A stretch of 64,000 nt of DNA from CAJWKT01 sp964465375 (GTDB lineage Bacteria; Pseudomonadota; Gammaproteobacteria; Steroidobacterales; Rariloculaceae), in the NCBI GenBank assembly GCA_964465375.1, contig CAYXIJ010000002.1:1-64000 (forward strand), written 5' to 3'. A program made the translations under genes and the position numbers. The notes beneath the pieces were generated by a model. That model did not search any database. It was given only the letters and a program-made list of their open reading frames with translations, and had not been told where the DNA came from. Positions 54,581-62,192 of the stretch are shown here, in pieces. Position 1 is the first letter of the stretch. Every line of letters begins with the position of its first letter.

Positions 54581-55587
54581 GGTTGCACCAACATAGCATC
54601 ACCATAACTAAAAAACCGATAGCGGTGTGCCACTGCATGACGATAGGCATCAAGCACCGGCTGGTGCCCAGCGAACGCTGCTACAAGCATCAAGAGTGAC
54701 GACTCAGGAAGATGAAAATTTGTAATCATTGCGTCAACAACACGAAACTGAAAGCCAGGATATATGAAAAGAGTTGTTTCACCTTCGTGGGGATGTAGTA
54801 GCCCATTGAGAGCAGCGCTTTCTAAAGCTCGAACAGTTGTAGTACCAACAGCGATGATGCGTCCACCATTCGCTTTTGTTTTCTTGATGCAATCGCAGAG
54901 ATCTTCCGAAACCTTAAACCACTCGCTATGTAACCGATGATCTTCGACTCGCTCAGTACGCACAGGAGTAAACGTACCTGCCCCGATATGCAGAGTAAGA
55001 AAAGCTCGCTTAATGGACCGCTTATCCAAAGAATCCAGAAGAATTGGGTCAAAATGTAATCCAGCGGTAGGGGCAGCGACAGCCCCGGGCATTCGGGCAT
55101 AGATAGTCTGATAGCGTGCCTTATCCTGGGTTTCCGCAACCCGTTTAATGTATGGCGGGAGAGGTACCTCACCATGAGCTCTTATAAATGGATCAAGATC
55201 GGTATCGAAAGCAAGCTTGAAGAACCTGCCTTCTTTTTCTAGGACGTGGGCACTTACCCCGTCTGCTAGCTCCAGAGCTGTTCCCATTCGTGGGTTCTTA
55301 CTCGCTCTAAGCTGGACGGTTGCCGTACGAGCCCCAGTAACCCGCTCCAGCAAAATTTCCACCTTGCCACCCGCTGGTTTGTGACCATAGAGACGAGCGG
55401 GAATGACACAAGTATCGTTCAATACTAATAAATCCCCAGATCGCAGCAGTTGGGCTAGATCAGAAAATTGATAGTCCCCTAGGCTACCCCCCTCCAAAAC
55501 CAATAACCGACTTGCTGAACGCTGATCTAGTGGTATTTGAGCAATTAGTTCTTTCGGCAGGTCATAATGGAAGGCCTTTCTATCCAT
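54577..55587 (-). CDS. queA: S-adenosylmethionine:tRNA ribosyltransferase-isomerase
   Basis: This is a 336-residue enzyme of queuosine synthesis, acting after Tgt. FHYDLPKELIAQIPL, DLLVLNDTCVIPARLYG, APTAGLHFD, LHIGAGTFTPV and TNFHLPESSLLMLV are the family motifs. ATG at 55587 is used; a TTG at 55596 is in frame. It is the first gene of the queA-tgt-yajC-secD-secF run. Confidence 0.97.
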   Translation of the reverse strand: MDRKAFHYDLPKELIAQIPLDQRSASRLLVLEGGSLGDYQFSDLAQLLRSGDLLVLNDTCVIPARLYGHKPAGGKVEILLERVTGARTATVQLRASKNPRMGTALELADGVSAHVLEKEGRFFKLAFDTDLDPFIRAHGEVPLPPYIKRVAETQDKARYQTIYARMPGAVAAPTAGLHFDPILLDSLDKRSIKRAFLTLHIGAGTFTPVRTERVEDHRLHSEWFKVSEDLCDCIKKTKANGGRIIAVGTTTVRALESAALNGLLHPHEGETTLFIYPGFQFRVVDAMITNFHLPESSLLMLVAAFAGHQPVLDAYRHAVAHRYRFFSYGDAMLVQP

Positions 55588-55634
55588 GGCGATCAATTCT
55601 AACCCGCACAGCTACTCAAAACGCTGGGCTGATA

Positions 55635-55890
55635 TCAAGATTTCCTCATATCTACCCTACTTCCAGTCACACAAGCAGCAGAGGAATTAATCCCCATAAC
55701 AGTAATCGCGGCGGAAGTGATGACCGTACTTTTAGCAACCCCTGTTTGATCTGTGAAGGTAGAGGCAGTTGACGTGGTGTCAGTAGTACTTGCACCACCC
55801 CCCTAAAGAAGTACCTCCCCCTCAACCGCCGCAGGCATTCAAAACAAAAACAATCAAACCCACCAATACAATCTTGATAGAGGAAAACAT
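55635..55890 (-). pseudogene. Decayed lipoprotein gene with an FTDQTGV-type domain
   Basis: Read on the minus strand, an ATG at 55890 opens a signal peptide ending in lipobox-like LNAC followed by Gly-Gly. A TGA stop then interrupts a Gly-rich linker. After a one-base frame change in a run of G, the sequence continues as TSTASTFTDQTGVAKSTVITSAAITVMGIN and stops at 55635-55637. That core is a beta-sandwich repeat found in many large exported and surface proteins of aquatic bacteria. The gene thus carries a stop and a frameshift and keeps only one domain. It is a degraded lipoprotein gene with no expected product. Confidence 0.65.
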
Positions 55891-55898
55891 CCTCAACT

Positions 55899-55985
55899 GC
55901 CGAGATAGCGGAATTAGTAGACGCGCCGGACTCAAAATTCGGTTCTGGCAACAGAGTGAGAGTTCAAGTCTCCCTTAAGGACATC
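55899..55985 (+). pseudogene. Broken copy of tRNA-Leu(CAA)
   Basis: Positions 1-74 match the intact tRNA-Leu at 58224-58310 except at four sites, all G-to-A or C-to-T transitions. The 3' part has diverged, so the acceptor stem (GCCGAGA against TTAAGGA) no longer pairs properly and there is no CCA. The anticodon loop CTCAAAA is kept. The similarity includes about 15 bp before the tRNA. It ends two bases before the stop of the PDZ gene. A functional tRNA is unlikely. Confidence 0.88.
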
Positions 55986-55986
55986 A

Positions 55987-56895
55987 TTAGCGACGACGCA
56001 GGGGTGCCTGAAACTCTATTTCCAAGGTTTCCTGCCGGCCATTGCGCATGACACGCAATGCCAGGTTCTCTCCTGTATTAAAGCTGCCGAAGATACGCAT
56101 GGCATGCTCGGTACTCGTAGGTACACGGCCATTGATCTCCAAAATGACGTCGCCATCGATCAATTCAAGCGTGTCATTACGTGGGGCCCTCACCACGAGG
56201 ATCCCTTGCTCGGTGTCAAAGTAGGCGCCCAGCGCGGGTGTTAGCTCTACCAATTCCATGCCCCGCCAACGGCCCCCGTCTCGGGCCCCATCTCGGCCCC
56301 CGTCTCGGGCCCCATCTCGGCCTGGCCCCCTAAAATTAGCTCCTCTGGAAGAAGAGTCCTGCCGAATCGGCGCCGCACGGCCTCCGCTTCTCGACGGCCG
56401 GTTCTCACTGAAGAACGCCCTAGGTGCGGCTACTAATTCCATTTCAAGCTCTCTCCCGTCCCGCTGAAGGGTTAACTGCACAGTATCCCCAGGCTGCACT
56501 GCCCTCACCTGTTCCATCAAAGTCTGGGAAGGGGATTCAGTACCACTGCCAACCAAAGATATGCCATCCAAAGAGAGGACCACGTCGCCGACGCTCACAC
56601 CACTCTCGTCTGCCGGACCCCCGGGGCTCACGCCCAACACCCGCACTCCGTCTTCTGCATCTTCGATGCTGATACCGATCATGGCACCTCTAACCCGGGC
56701 AATTCCTACAGCACCCACCAGGCGACGAAACTCCTCGGCAGCCTCACCCATTCGTTCCCTAGCCCTAATCAACTGCACTCGGGTGGACTCATCCTCAGTG
56801 GTTAACTCTGGTGACTGTTGGCTTGAAGCGGTACCCGTTACGAGTAATACCCCTACCATTACCAATGCCGACAGGACAAAAGAAAATCTTTTCAT
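55987..56895 (-). CDS. Exported protein with two PDZ-like domains
   Basis: This is a 302-residue protein with a signal peptide (about residues 1-25). A first PDZ domain (about 68-155) is marked by RVLGVSPGGPADESGVSVGDVV. An Arg/Gly/Asp linker (about 170-215) contains repeats of GARDGGRD, encoded by the 24-bp tandem repeat. A second PDZ-like domain (about 225-295) includes LELIDGDVILEINGR. No protease domain is present. It follows the anti-sigma gene by 15 bp, so it may bind peptide termini of misfolded envelope proteins, or be a target of the sigma factor. Confidence 0.85.
   Translation of the reverse strand: MKRFSFVLSALVMVGVLLVTGTASSQQSPELTTEDESTRVQLIRARERMGEAAEEFRRLVGAVGIARVRGAMIGISIEDAEDGVRVLGVSPGGPADESGVSVGDVVLSLDGISLVGSGTESPSQTLMEQVRAVQPGDTVQLTLQRDGRELEMELVAAPRAFFSENRPSRSGGRAAPIRQDSSSRGANFRGPGRDGARDGGRDGARDGGRWRGMELVELTPALGAYFDTEQGILVVRAPRNDTLELIDGDVILEINGRVPTSTEHAMRIFGSFNTGENLALRVMRNGRQETLEIEFQAPLRRR
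56271..56318. repeat. Two perfect 24-bp tandem copies inside the PDZ gene
   Basis: The 24-base unit at 56271-56294 is repeated exactly at 56295-56318, with a partial third copy after. It encodes the Arg-Gly-Asp linker of the PDZ protein. Being a multiple of three, copy-number change would lengthen or shorten the linker without a frameshift. Confidence 0.9.
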
Positions 56896-56910
56896 GTTCT
56901 TACCCTCAAT

Positions 56911-57570
56911 TCAAAACCCAACCTGCTGGAACTGCGCATAACGCACATCGACCAGCGTGTTCATGAGATCAACCCGCTCCCTCCATAATGTTTCTGTTTG
57001 CCGCAAATCCAGGCGATTTGCCGATGCATAGGTCAGTTGTTCATCAACGTAACCGATTTGGTCCTCTAGAACCACAACGATAGTAGCTATATCCGCATTT
57101 GTGAGACTCGGCTGATATTCAATGCTATTCAGTTCCTGCTCCAATTGCGCCGACTCAGCAGCTAACAAAGCGTAACCAAGCTCCTCTGCTGGGACTGCGC
57201 CCAGCACGCCGCTGCCATCTTCCGGCACTGCCACAACCAGCCCAGACTCTATTTTCACAGGCATCTCGGGGTCCGTTGGAATCAATATAAAGGCCAACAC
57301 CGCGACACCAGCTGCTATAGCTAAACTGAGCGACCAATGCCGCAATAATTTAGGTTCTCTACGATTATCACGCTGTACTTCAGCAAGAATTTTCGTCCAC
57401 ACCCCCGGTGGCGGCTGCAATTCGGGCAGCTCCCGTAGTGCCTTCTGAGTAGCCCTTAGCCGCTCAAGCTCTTCTGAGGACTCAGGATCAGTCAATACCT
57501 GTGAATGCACACTGGCATCCACAGGCTCTCCATCGCGTATTGTTAGCAGGTCTTCAGTGCAGGTTCGCAT
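56911..57570 (-). CDS. Putative membrane anti-sigma factor
   Basis: This is a 219-residue protein. The N-terminal about 75 residues resemble an anti-sigma domain (LLTIRDGEPVD, a Leu/Glu-rich helix, LPELQPPPGVWTKILAEV), without a clear zinc-binding HxxxCxxC. A single membrane helix spans about residues 80-98. The periplasmic part includes helical segments (LLAAESAQLEQEL, LEDQIGYVDEQL). It overlaps the sigma gene by 28 bases and precedes the PDZ gene. Its role as anti-sigma is inferred from position and layout. Confidence 0.75.
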   Translation of the reverse strand: MRTCTEDLLTIRDGEPVDASVHSQVLTDPESSEELERLRATQKALRELPELQPPPGVWTKILAEVQRDNRREPKLLRHWSLSLAIAAGVAVLAFILIPTDPEMPVKIESGLVVAVPEDGSGVLGAVPAEELGYALLAAESAQLEQELNSIEYQPSLTNADIATIVVVLEDQIGYVDEQLTYASANRLDLRQTETLWRERVDLMNTLVDVRYAQFQQVGF

Positions 57571-58127
57571 ACTATTTTTCCATCCTCAGTAAAATCATCT
57601 TCCAGGAGTACCCGCAACCGCTCATGGGCTCGAGCCAGCCGGGACTTCGAAAAGCTGGGAGTACGGCCCATCATTCGACCAATCTCCTTGTGTGTATAGC
57701 CCTCCACATCGTGTAGCCAGACTACTGCCCTGGCCGTTTCAGAAAGTTCGGCGAGAGCATTTTCCAAAACCATCTGCTGTTCAATCCTCCCCTCTCTGGC
57801 GCTGGGGCATCTTTGTACCGACAGATCGGCATCTACCCGCTTAGACGACCAGCCTGAGCGTAGGTGTTGCAGGCATTTGTTCACTGCAATCCGCCTGATC
57901 CAAAAACCAATCTCCGACTCACCCCGAAAGCTCCCTGCCTTCTGAAGCACCTCAACGAAAGTCTCCTGAAGGATATCTTCTGCTATAACCGCTGAGGCCA
58001 ATATTCTCCGGGCTACCGTGTACACCATAGGCGCGAATACCTCATAGAGACGCGTTTGAGCCTCGGCATCTCCCTGTTGGGCACCCGCCACGATTGCGGG
58101 ATCCACTTGTGGTATCCGGTTTCCCAT
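57543..58127 (-). CDS. ECF-type sigma factor
   Basis: This is a 194-residue sigma-70 family protein. Region 2 spans about residues 20-90 (ARLYEVFAPMVYTVARRIL-like, AEDILQETFVEVLQKAGSF, FWIRRIAVNKCLQHLRS). Region 4 spans about 125-175 (VVWLHDVEGYTHKEIGRMMGRTPSFSKSRLARAHERLR). It should direct RNA polymerase to a small regulon, perhaps its own operon, in response to an envelope signal passed by the neighbouring anti-sigma. The gene starts at 58127 and overlaps the anti-sigma gene. Confidence 0.93.
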   Translation of the reverse strand: MGNRIPQVDPAIVAGAQQGDAEAQTRLYEVFAPMVYTVARRILASAVIAEDILQETFVEVLQKAGSFRGESEIGFWIRRIAVNKCLQHLRSGWSSKRVDADLSVQRCPSAREGRIEQQMVLENALAELSETARAVVWLHDVEGYTHKEIGRMMGRTPSFSKSRLARAHERLRVLLEDDFTEDGKIVCEPALKTC

Positions 58128-58223
58128 GATCTATACCTTTCTAGATGCTCTCAAAATCAAAAAGGTCGCATACCTTTCAGATATGAAAACAATTTCTTGC
58201 CTTATACTAACGCATCCCTAACT

Positions 58224-58310
58224 GCCGGGATGGCGGAATTGGTAGACGCGCCGGACTCAAAATCCGGTTCTGGCAACAGAGTGAGAGTTCAAGTCTCTCT
58301 CCCGGCACCA
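58224..58310 (+). tRNA. tRNA-Leu (anticodon CAA)
   Basis: An 87-nt class II tRNA: acceptor GCCGGGA pairs with TCCCGGC, the anticodon stem is CCGGA/TCCGG with loop CTCAAAA (anticodon CAA, reads UUG), the variable arm is TTCTGGCAACAGAGT, the T arm is GAGAG-TTCAAGT-CTCTC, and CCA is encoded. A TATACT (58203-58208) about 15 bp upstream is a plausible -10; the -35 is weak. A damaged copy lies 2.3 kb away at 55899. Confidence 0.97.
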
Positions 58311-58396
58311 CGGATTAACCATATCTTCCTGTCTCTCGACCAGCCACAGTGCAAACTACAAAGACATCGAAAGGTCAATCAGGAGCTATTTCTTCG

Positions 58397-59953
58397 CTAC
58401 CTGCCAGTCAATTCTAGAAAGACATCATGGCTTTCAATGGATCCGTGAATGGGTACGTGCATGTCTACTTCTAGCTCCAACCGGTCAATGTTTTGGGCCA
58501 GCGTGACCATCCTTGGATCTGGATTACTCATGGCCGGTGCACCCGGTGGTGGTGGAGAATAAAGATCTGCATTCACAAGAATTTTCTCTTTTGGGAGATA
58601 AACAATTACCATGTTCTGTGCGTGACCTAGACCCTGAATCGGGTAAATTTCCATGACCCGTACGCCGTCACTCACCACATATTTCTGGTTGATGGTTTCA
58701 ATTGGAGCTGGCCGCCGGCTTTCTGCAAACATTGGATAGAACATAGCCAGACGGTCCGGGCTCAAAGAACGCAATCCCGGATGAAACATAACCTCTTGAT
58801 AGAAATCACGATTGCCCTGGTGGGTAATAATTGTGGCGCCTTGGGATAGGTATGTACGCAGTCCACCCGAATGATCAAAGTGGTGATGCGTGTTAACAAG
58901 ATAGCGAATAGGCTTACTGGGAAACAATCGGGTTACCTCCCCGATCACCGCCAAAGAGCGGTCCTCGTTGAGTGGAGCCTCAATTACGGTTACAAAGTCA
59001 TTGAACTCGACAGCCACACTATGATGGGATCCACCAGTAACCCACCAAACACCGTCCGAAAGTTCCCGGCTTTCTGCGCGAATCATTGACGCCACCGCAT
59101 TGCGGACCGTATCTGGTACTGTCATTGACGGGACAGCCAAGTTTACCTCAACGCCAGTTACCCTAATTTCCATTGAATTGTGGGCGGGGTTGAGTACTGG
59201 GTCACCCTGATGTTCGTGTACCACAGTAGGAAACATTACGCCCCCAAAATCTTCGTACTGAGTATAACGTTGCTCAAACAGCATATCTCCGTACACGGGA
59301 TTGGGAATCCAAGTGCTCACAATTTCCACAAGATTTTGATCATTAATAGTTCCGTTAATTCTGTATTTTCCGAGAGCTGTAAAAGAAACAATCGTCGCCT
59401 TTCTTCCTCCCTGTGTCAGGCCGCCGTTGGAGGAGCCAGCTATAGTAAATGTCGCTGCCACAGGCTCACTTTTTAGAGCCGCCTCGAGAAATCCATGGGG
59501 CGTTAGAAGTATGTCAAGGTGACGAAAATCAGCAACAGAAATACCATCTAGATAAGGTCGCATTTGGGCGACTGGTGCGTCACCCTGCAAGTTCCACGCG
59601 TAACCACCGCTGAATAACTCTACAATCCTTTGTTCGCCCTGAAACGGTAACCCGCCGCCACGCTCCGGGTAACTGCCACGCCTTCGTACCAGTTCCTCCC
59701 GAGACGATCCAGAGCCATAGTCAATTGTTCTGGTATAACTAATGACCTCGAACCTTGGCCAATCATCGCTCAATCCGTAACTCTGCCCCACATTGGCAAA
59801 CCAGCCAGTACCAGAAAACTGAATGGCTTTAAGATTGGTCGCACCCATGGTTCTGGCGGCTGCCATCAAGACACTACGGGCATCCTGAGCAGCCCCACTT
59901 CCAGACGCTAATATTAAAATTGCAATAATGGAGAAATATTTTGGTGCCATCAT
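58397..59953 (-). CDS. Exported MBL-fold protein
   Basis: This is a 518-residue protein with a signal peptide (GSGAAQ, near residue 22). The N-terminal about 270 residues form a beta-rich domain of the type found in periplasmic substrate-carrier proteins (FSGTGWFANVGQSYG, VYGDMLFEQRYTQYEDFGGV). The C-terminal half has the MBL motif NTHHHFDHSGG and LGHAQNMVIVYLP. ATG at 59953 has AAGGA upstream. It ends a four-gene operon and lies 17 bp after the amidohydrolase. Its substrate is unknown. Confidence 0.85.
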   Translation of the reverse strand: MMAPKYFSIIAILILASGSGAAQDARSVLMAAARTMGATNLKAIQFSGTGWFANVGQSYGLSDDWPRFEVISYTRTIDYGSGSSREELVRRRGSYPERGGGLPFQGEQRIVELFSGGYAWNLQGDAPVAQMRPYLDGISVADFRHLDILLTPHGFLEAALKSEPVAATFTIAGSSNGGLTQGGRKATIVSFTALGKYRINGTINDQNLVEIVSTWIPNPVYGDMLFEQRYTQYEDFGGVMFPTVVHEHQGDPVLNPAHNSMEIRVTGVEVNLAVPSMTVPDTVRNAVASMIRAESRELSDGVWWVTGGSHHSVAVEFNDFVTVIEAPLNEDRSLAVIGEVTRLFPSKPIRYLVNTHHHFDHSGGLRTYLSQGATIITHQGNRDFYQEVMFHPGLRSLSPDRLAMFYPMFAESRRPAPIETINQKYVVSDGVRVMEIYPIQGLGHAQNMVIVYLPKEKILVNADLYSPPPPGAPAMSNPDPRMVTLAQNIDRLELEVDMHVPIHGSIESHDVFLELTGR

Positions 59954-59970
59954 CAATATCCTTAAAATAA

Positions 59971-61200
59971 TTATCGTTGCAGCTCTATGCCTGCTTTCCA
60001 CACTCTCGAGATGTCTCGCGTTACTGTGATATCTTCAGTGGGATCTCCCCTCACAAGAACAAGATCTGCGCGAAAACCGGGTTGGATCCTACCTCTATCT
60101 GACAAACCGAAAGCCTCCGCAACATTGGAAGTGGCTGTACGCAGTGCTTCAGTGGGCGAGAGTCCCGCGTCTACAAACAGTTCCAATAGGCGGTGCAGGC
60201 TCGCACCATGAACGATGCGGGGGTTCCCAGTGAACGCGTCCGAACCCGCAAGTAATTGAACGCCTGCTCTGATAAGGCTGGTCGTGGCCTCATTTGCAGT
60301 TATGGTACTTATACCTGGCGGGGGTGTCGGCAGCTCTTTAGTGAGTTCCCCGTAGGCCAAATCAGACAGATAAGGAACGACACGCTCGTCCTGGAGTAAA
60401 GCCTGTGGCCCCAAACCCAACAGGCCGTCTATTGCAGTAAGTGTTGGCATAACGAACACGTCGCTTGATGCCAGAAGCTCCGCCAGTTCAGGCTGGGCAC
60501 CAGAATCGCGCCAGTGATGAACTAACCCGTCTACACCAGCGGAAATAGCGAGGCGAACATCCCCTTGACTTTCAATATGAGCCAAAACCATTAGCCCCGC
60601 TTCATGTCCAGCATTCACCAAGGCACGCACCGTATCCTCGTCTAATGTCGGCATACCACTCCGTGCTGCCCTCACACCATTCATTACAATCTTCAGATAA
60701 TCAACATTTTCCTGGCTTCTTTGTTTTACAAAATCAACCGCCTCCTCTACTCCAGCCACCGTGGGAATCTCAATGCCAAATTCTGTTCCATGCCCGCCCG
60801 GCGCTGTAGCCAATATTCCGGCGGACCGGAAATCGGCAACGTCAGCTCGAGTTGCTGCAGCTTCTCGCAAGGGAACCTCGTACGGTGGGAATGTCCCCAT
60901 ATCAAGCACGGTCGTGATTCCAAATCTTAACGACTCTTCTAGCTGACCAACTTCCTGCGTATGGGCATGGGCATCAATCAGGCCCGGAAGTAAAGTTTCG
61001 CCTGCCGCATTTATATAGGGTATATCCTCTGAGATCGAAGGGCTGCCAAAGGAAACAATACGGCCATCTCTTACCACCACATCCGTATTGGTGTAGAGCA
61101 TTTTTCCATCGAAAACGCGCGCGTTCGTCACAACAAAAGATTGTGGAAACGCATCCCAAGAAACAACCAACAGAGAAAAAAACGTAACAACAAGAAACAT
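59971..61200 (-). CDS. Exported amidohydrolase family protein
   Basis: This is a 409-residue protein with a signal peptide. GLIDAHAHTQEVG (HxH), DYLKIVMNG (Lys), LMVLAHIES, GLVHHW and AGSDAFTG (Asp) follow the amidohydrolase order, ending in RIQPGFRADLVLVRGDP. It is related to the amidohydrolase at 4555-5982. It lies 17-18 bp from both neighbouring genes of the same operon. Confidence 0.88.
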   Translation of the reverse strand: MFLVVTFFSLLVVSWDAFPQSFVVTNARVFDGKMLYTNTDVVVRDGRIVSFGSPSISEDIPYINAAGETLLPGLIDAHAHTQEVGQLEESLRFGITTVLDMGTFPPYEVPLREAAATRADVADFRSAGILATAPGGHGTEFGIEIPTVAGVEEAVDFVKQRSQENVDYLKIVMNGVRAARSGMPTLDEDTVRALVNAGHEAGLMVLAHIESQGDVRLAISAGVDGLVHHWRDSGAQPELAELLASSDVFVMPTLTAIDGLLGLGPQALLQDERVVPYLSDLAYGELTKELPTPPPGISTITANEATTSLIRAGVQLLAGSDAFTGNPRIVHGASLHRLLELFVDAGLSPTEALRTATSNVAEAFGLSDRGRIQPGFRADLVLVRGDPTEDITVTRDISRVWKAGIELQR

Positions 61201-61218
61201 ATTATTCCCTATGTACCT

Positions 61219-62181
61219 CTAATGTAATGCTGCACGGCGTGCCTGCTCCACCTTCGTGCATTCAGACATTACACCTAGAAAATCTTGGTAGGCTTCCTGC
61301 CCAACTACAAACGGATGCTGGACCCCTGTACCTCTGGCTTTGAGTAGGGATATCTTGTTTTGCATTTCATCGTAGAGGGGATGATTCTGTATTTCGACAT
61401 CCACTTTCATATCCCAAGCATATTGGGAAAAATTCTCGATTGAATCTCTATACTGTTTCAAGCCCTCATTGGTAATCCGTGTCGGATTCAATATGGTGCC
61501 ACCGAATAGTGCAGCCTTGTGAGTAATTCCTCCGTCTTTCACGGGAAAAATTAAACCCAGTGAGCCCGGCGTGTGGCCCGGTATAAGAATCGTCATTACC
61601 TCCACGCCACCTAAACTGATTGAACCCCCGTCCATTGCTTCCAGGTCACGATTCGGGACCGGAACAGACAAAGATCCCTCGACAGAGGCCCGCTCTAAAA
61701 GGTCCCAGTCCGGTGCTCCCATAACGATTCGTGCTCCGTATTGCTCCTGAAGATAAGCTGCGCCACCAAAATGATCGGCGTGACCATGAGCAATAATCAC
61801 GTACTCAATACGAGCTAAATCCAAACCAAGACGCGCCATTCCTGGCATAAAAACCGCTTCGAAGTCATCAATATAACCAGAATCAATGAGGATAATCCCT
61901 TCAGGCGTGTCAATTGCGTACACCACAGTTCCCGTTCGGCCAATGGAATAAAGGTTGTCAAAAATCTTCATCGGTTCAAGCACCGGATCGGTACTTTGAT
62001 TTGGCGTCACTGCACCTTTTGTGCAGAAATAATCAGCAGCAACTACCCATTGTGAACCGGCTATTGTCTGCGCACTGCGAATATGCTCGAGAACCTCTTC
62101 CGATTCCTGGGCATAAGCTAAAACAAAAACTGCCACAGTGAACAAGCTGGTCACAAAAATTGCTATTTTTTTTGTTTTCAT
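61219..62181 (-). CDS. Exported MBL-fold hydrolase of subclass-B3-like layout
   Basis: This is a 320-residue protein with a signal peptide (residues about 1-24). Metal ligands are IIAHGHADHFGG (HxHxDH) and LIPGHTPGSLG, as in subclass B3 beta-lactamases and related lactonases or esterases. The ATG at 62181 gives the signal peptide, while a TTG at 62196 would overlap the upstream gene. Third His and zinc-site details cannot be judged further. It is the second gene of the operon. Confidence 0.85.
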   Translation of the reverse strand: MKTKKIAIFVTSLFTVAVFVLAYAQESEEVLEHIRSAQTIAGSQWVVAADYFCTKGAVTPNQSTDPVLEPMKIFDNLYSIGRTGTVVYAIDTPEGIILIDSGYIDDFEAVFMPGMARLGLDLARIEYVIIAHGHADHFGGAAYLQEQYGARIVMGAPDWDLLERASVEGSLSVPVPNRDLEAMDGGSISLGGVEVMTILIPGHTPGSLGLIFPVKDGGITHKAALFGGTILNPTRITNEGLKQYRDSIENFSQYAWDMKVDVEIQNHPLYDEMQNKISLLKARGTGVQHPFVVGQEAYQDFLGVMSECTKVEQARRAALH

Positions 62182-62192
62182 ACTCAGCTGCC

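Noticed and set aside
55512..55772. Plus-strand ORF across the queA start and its upstream region
   Set aside because: It overlaps queA antisense and has no recognisable composition. The meaningful reading here is the minus-strand lipoprotein remnant.
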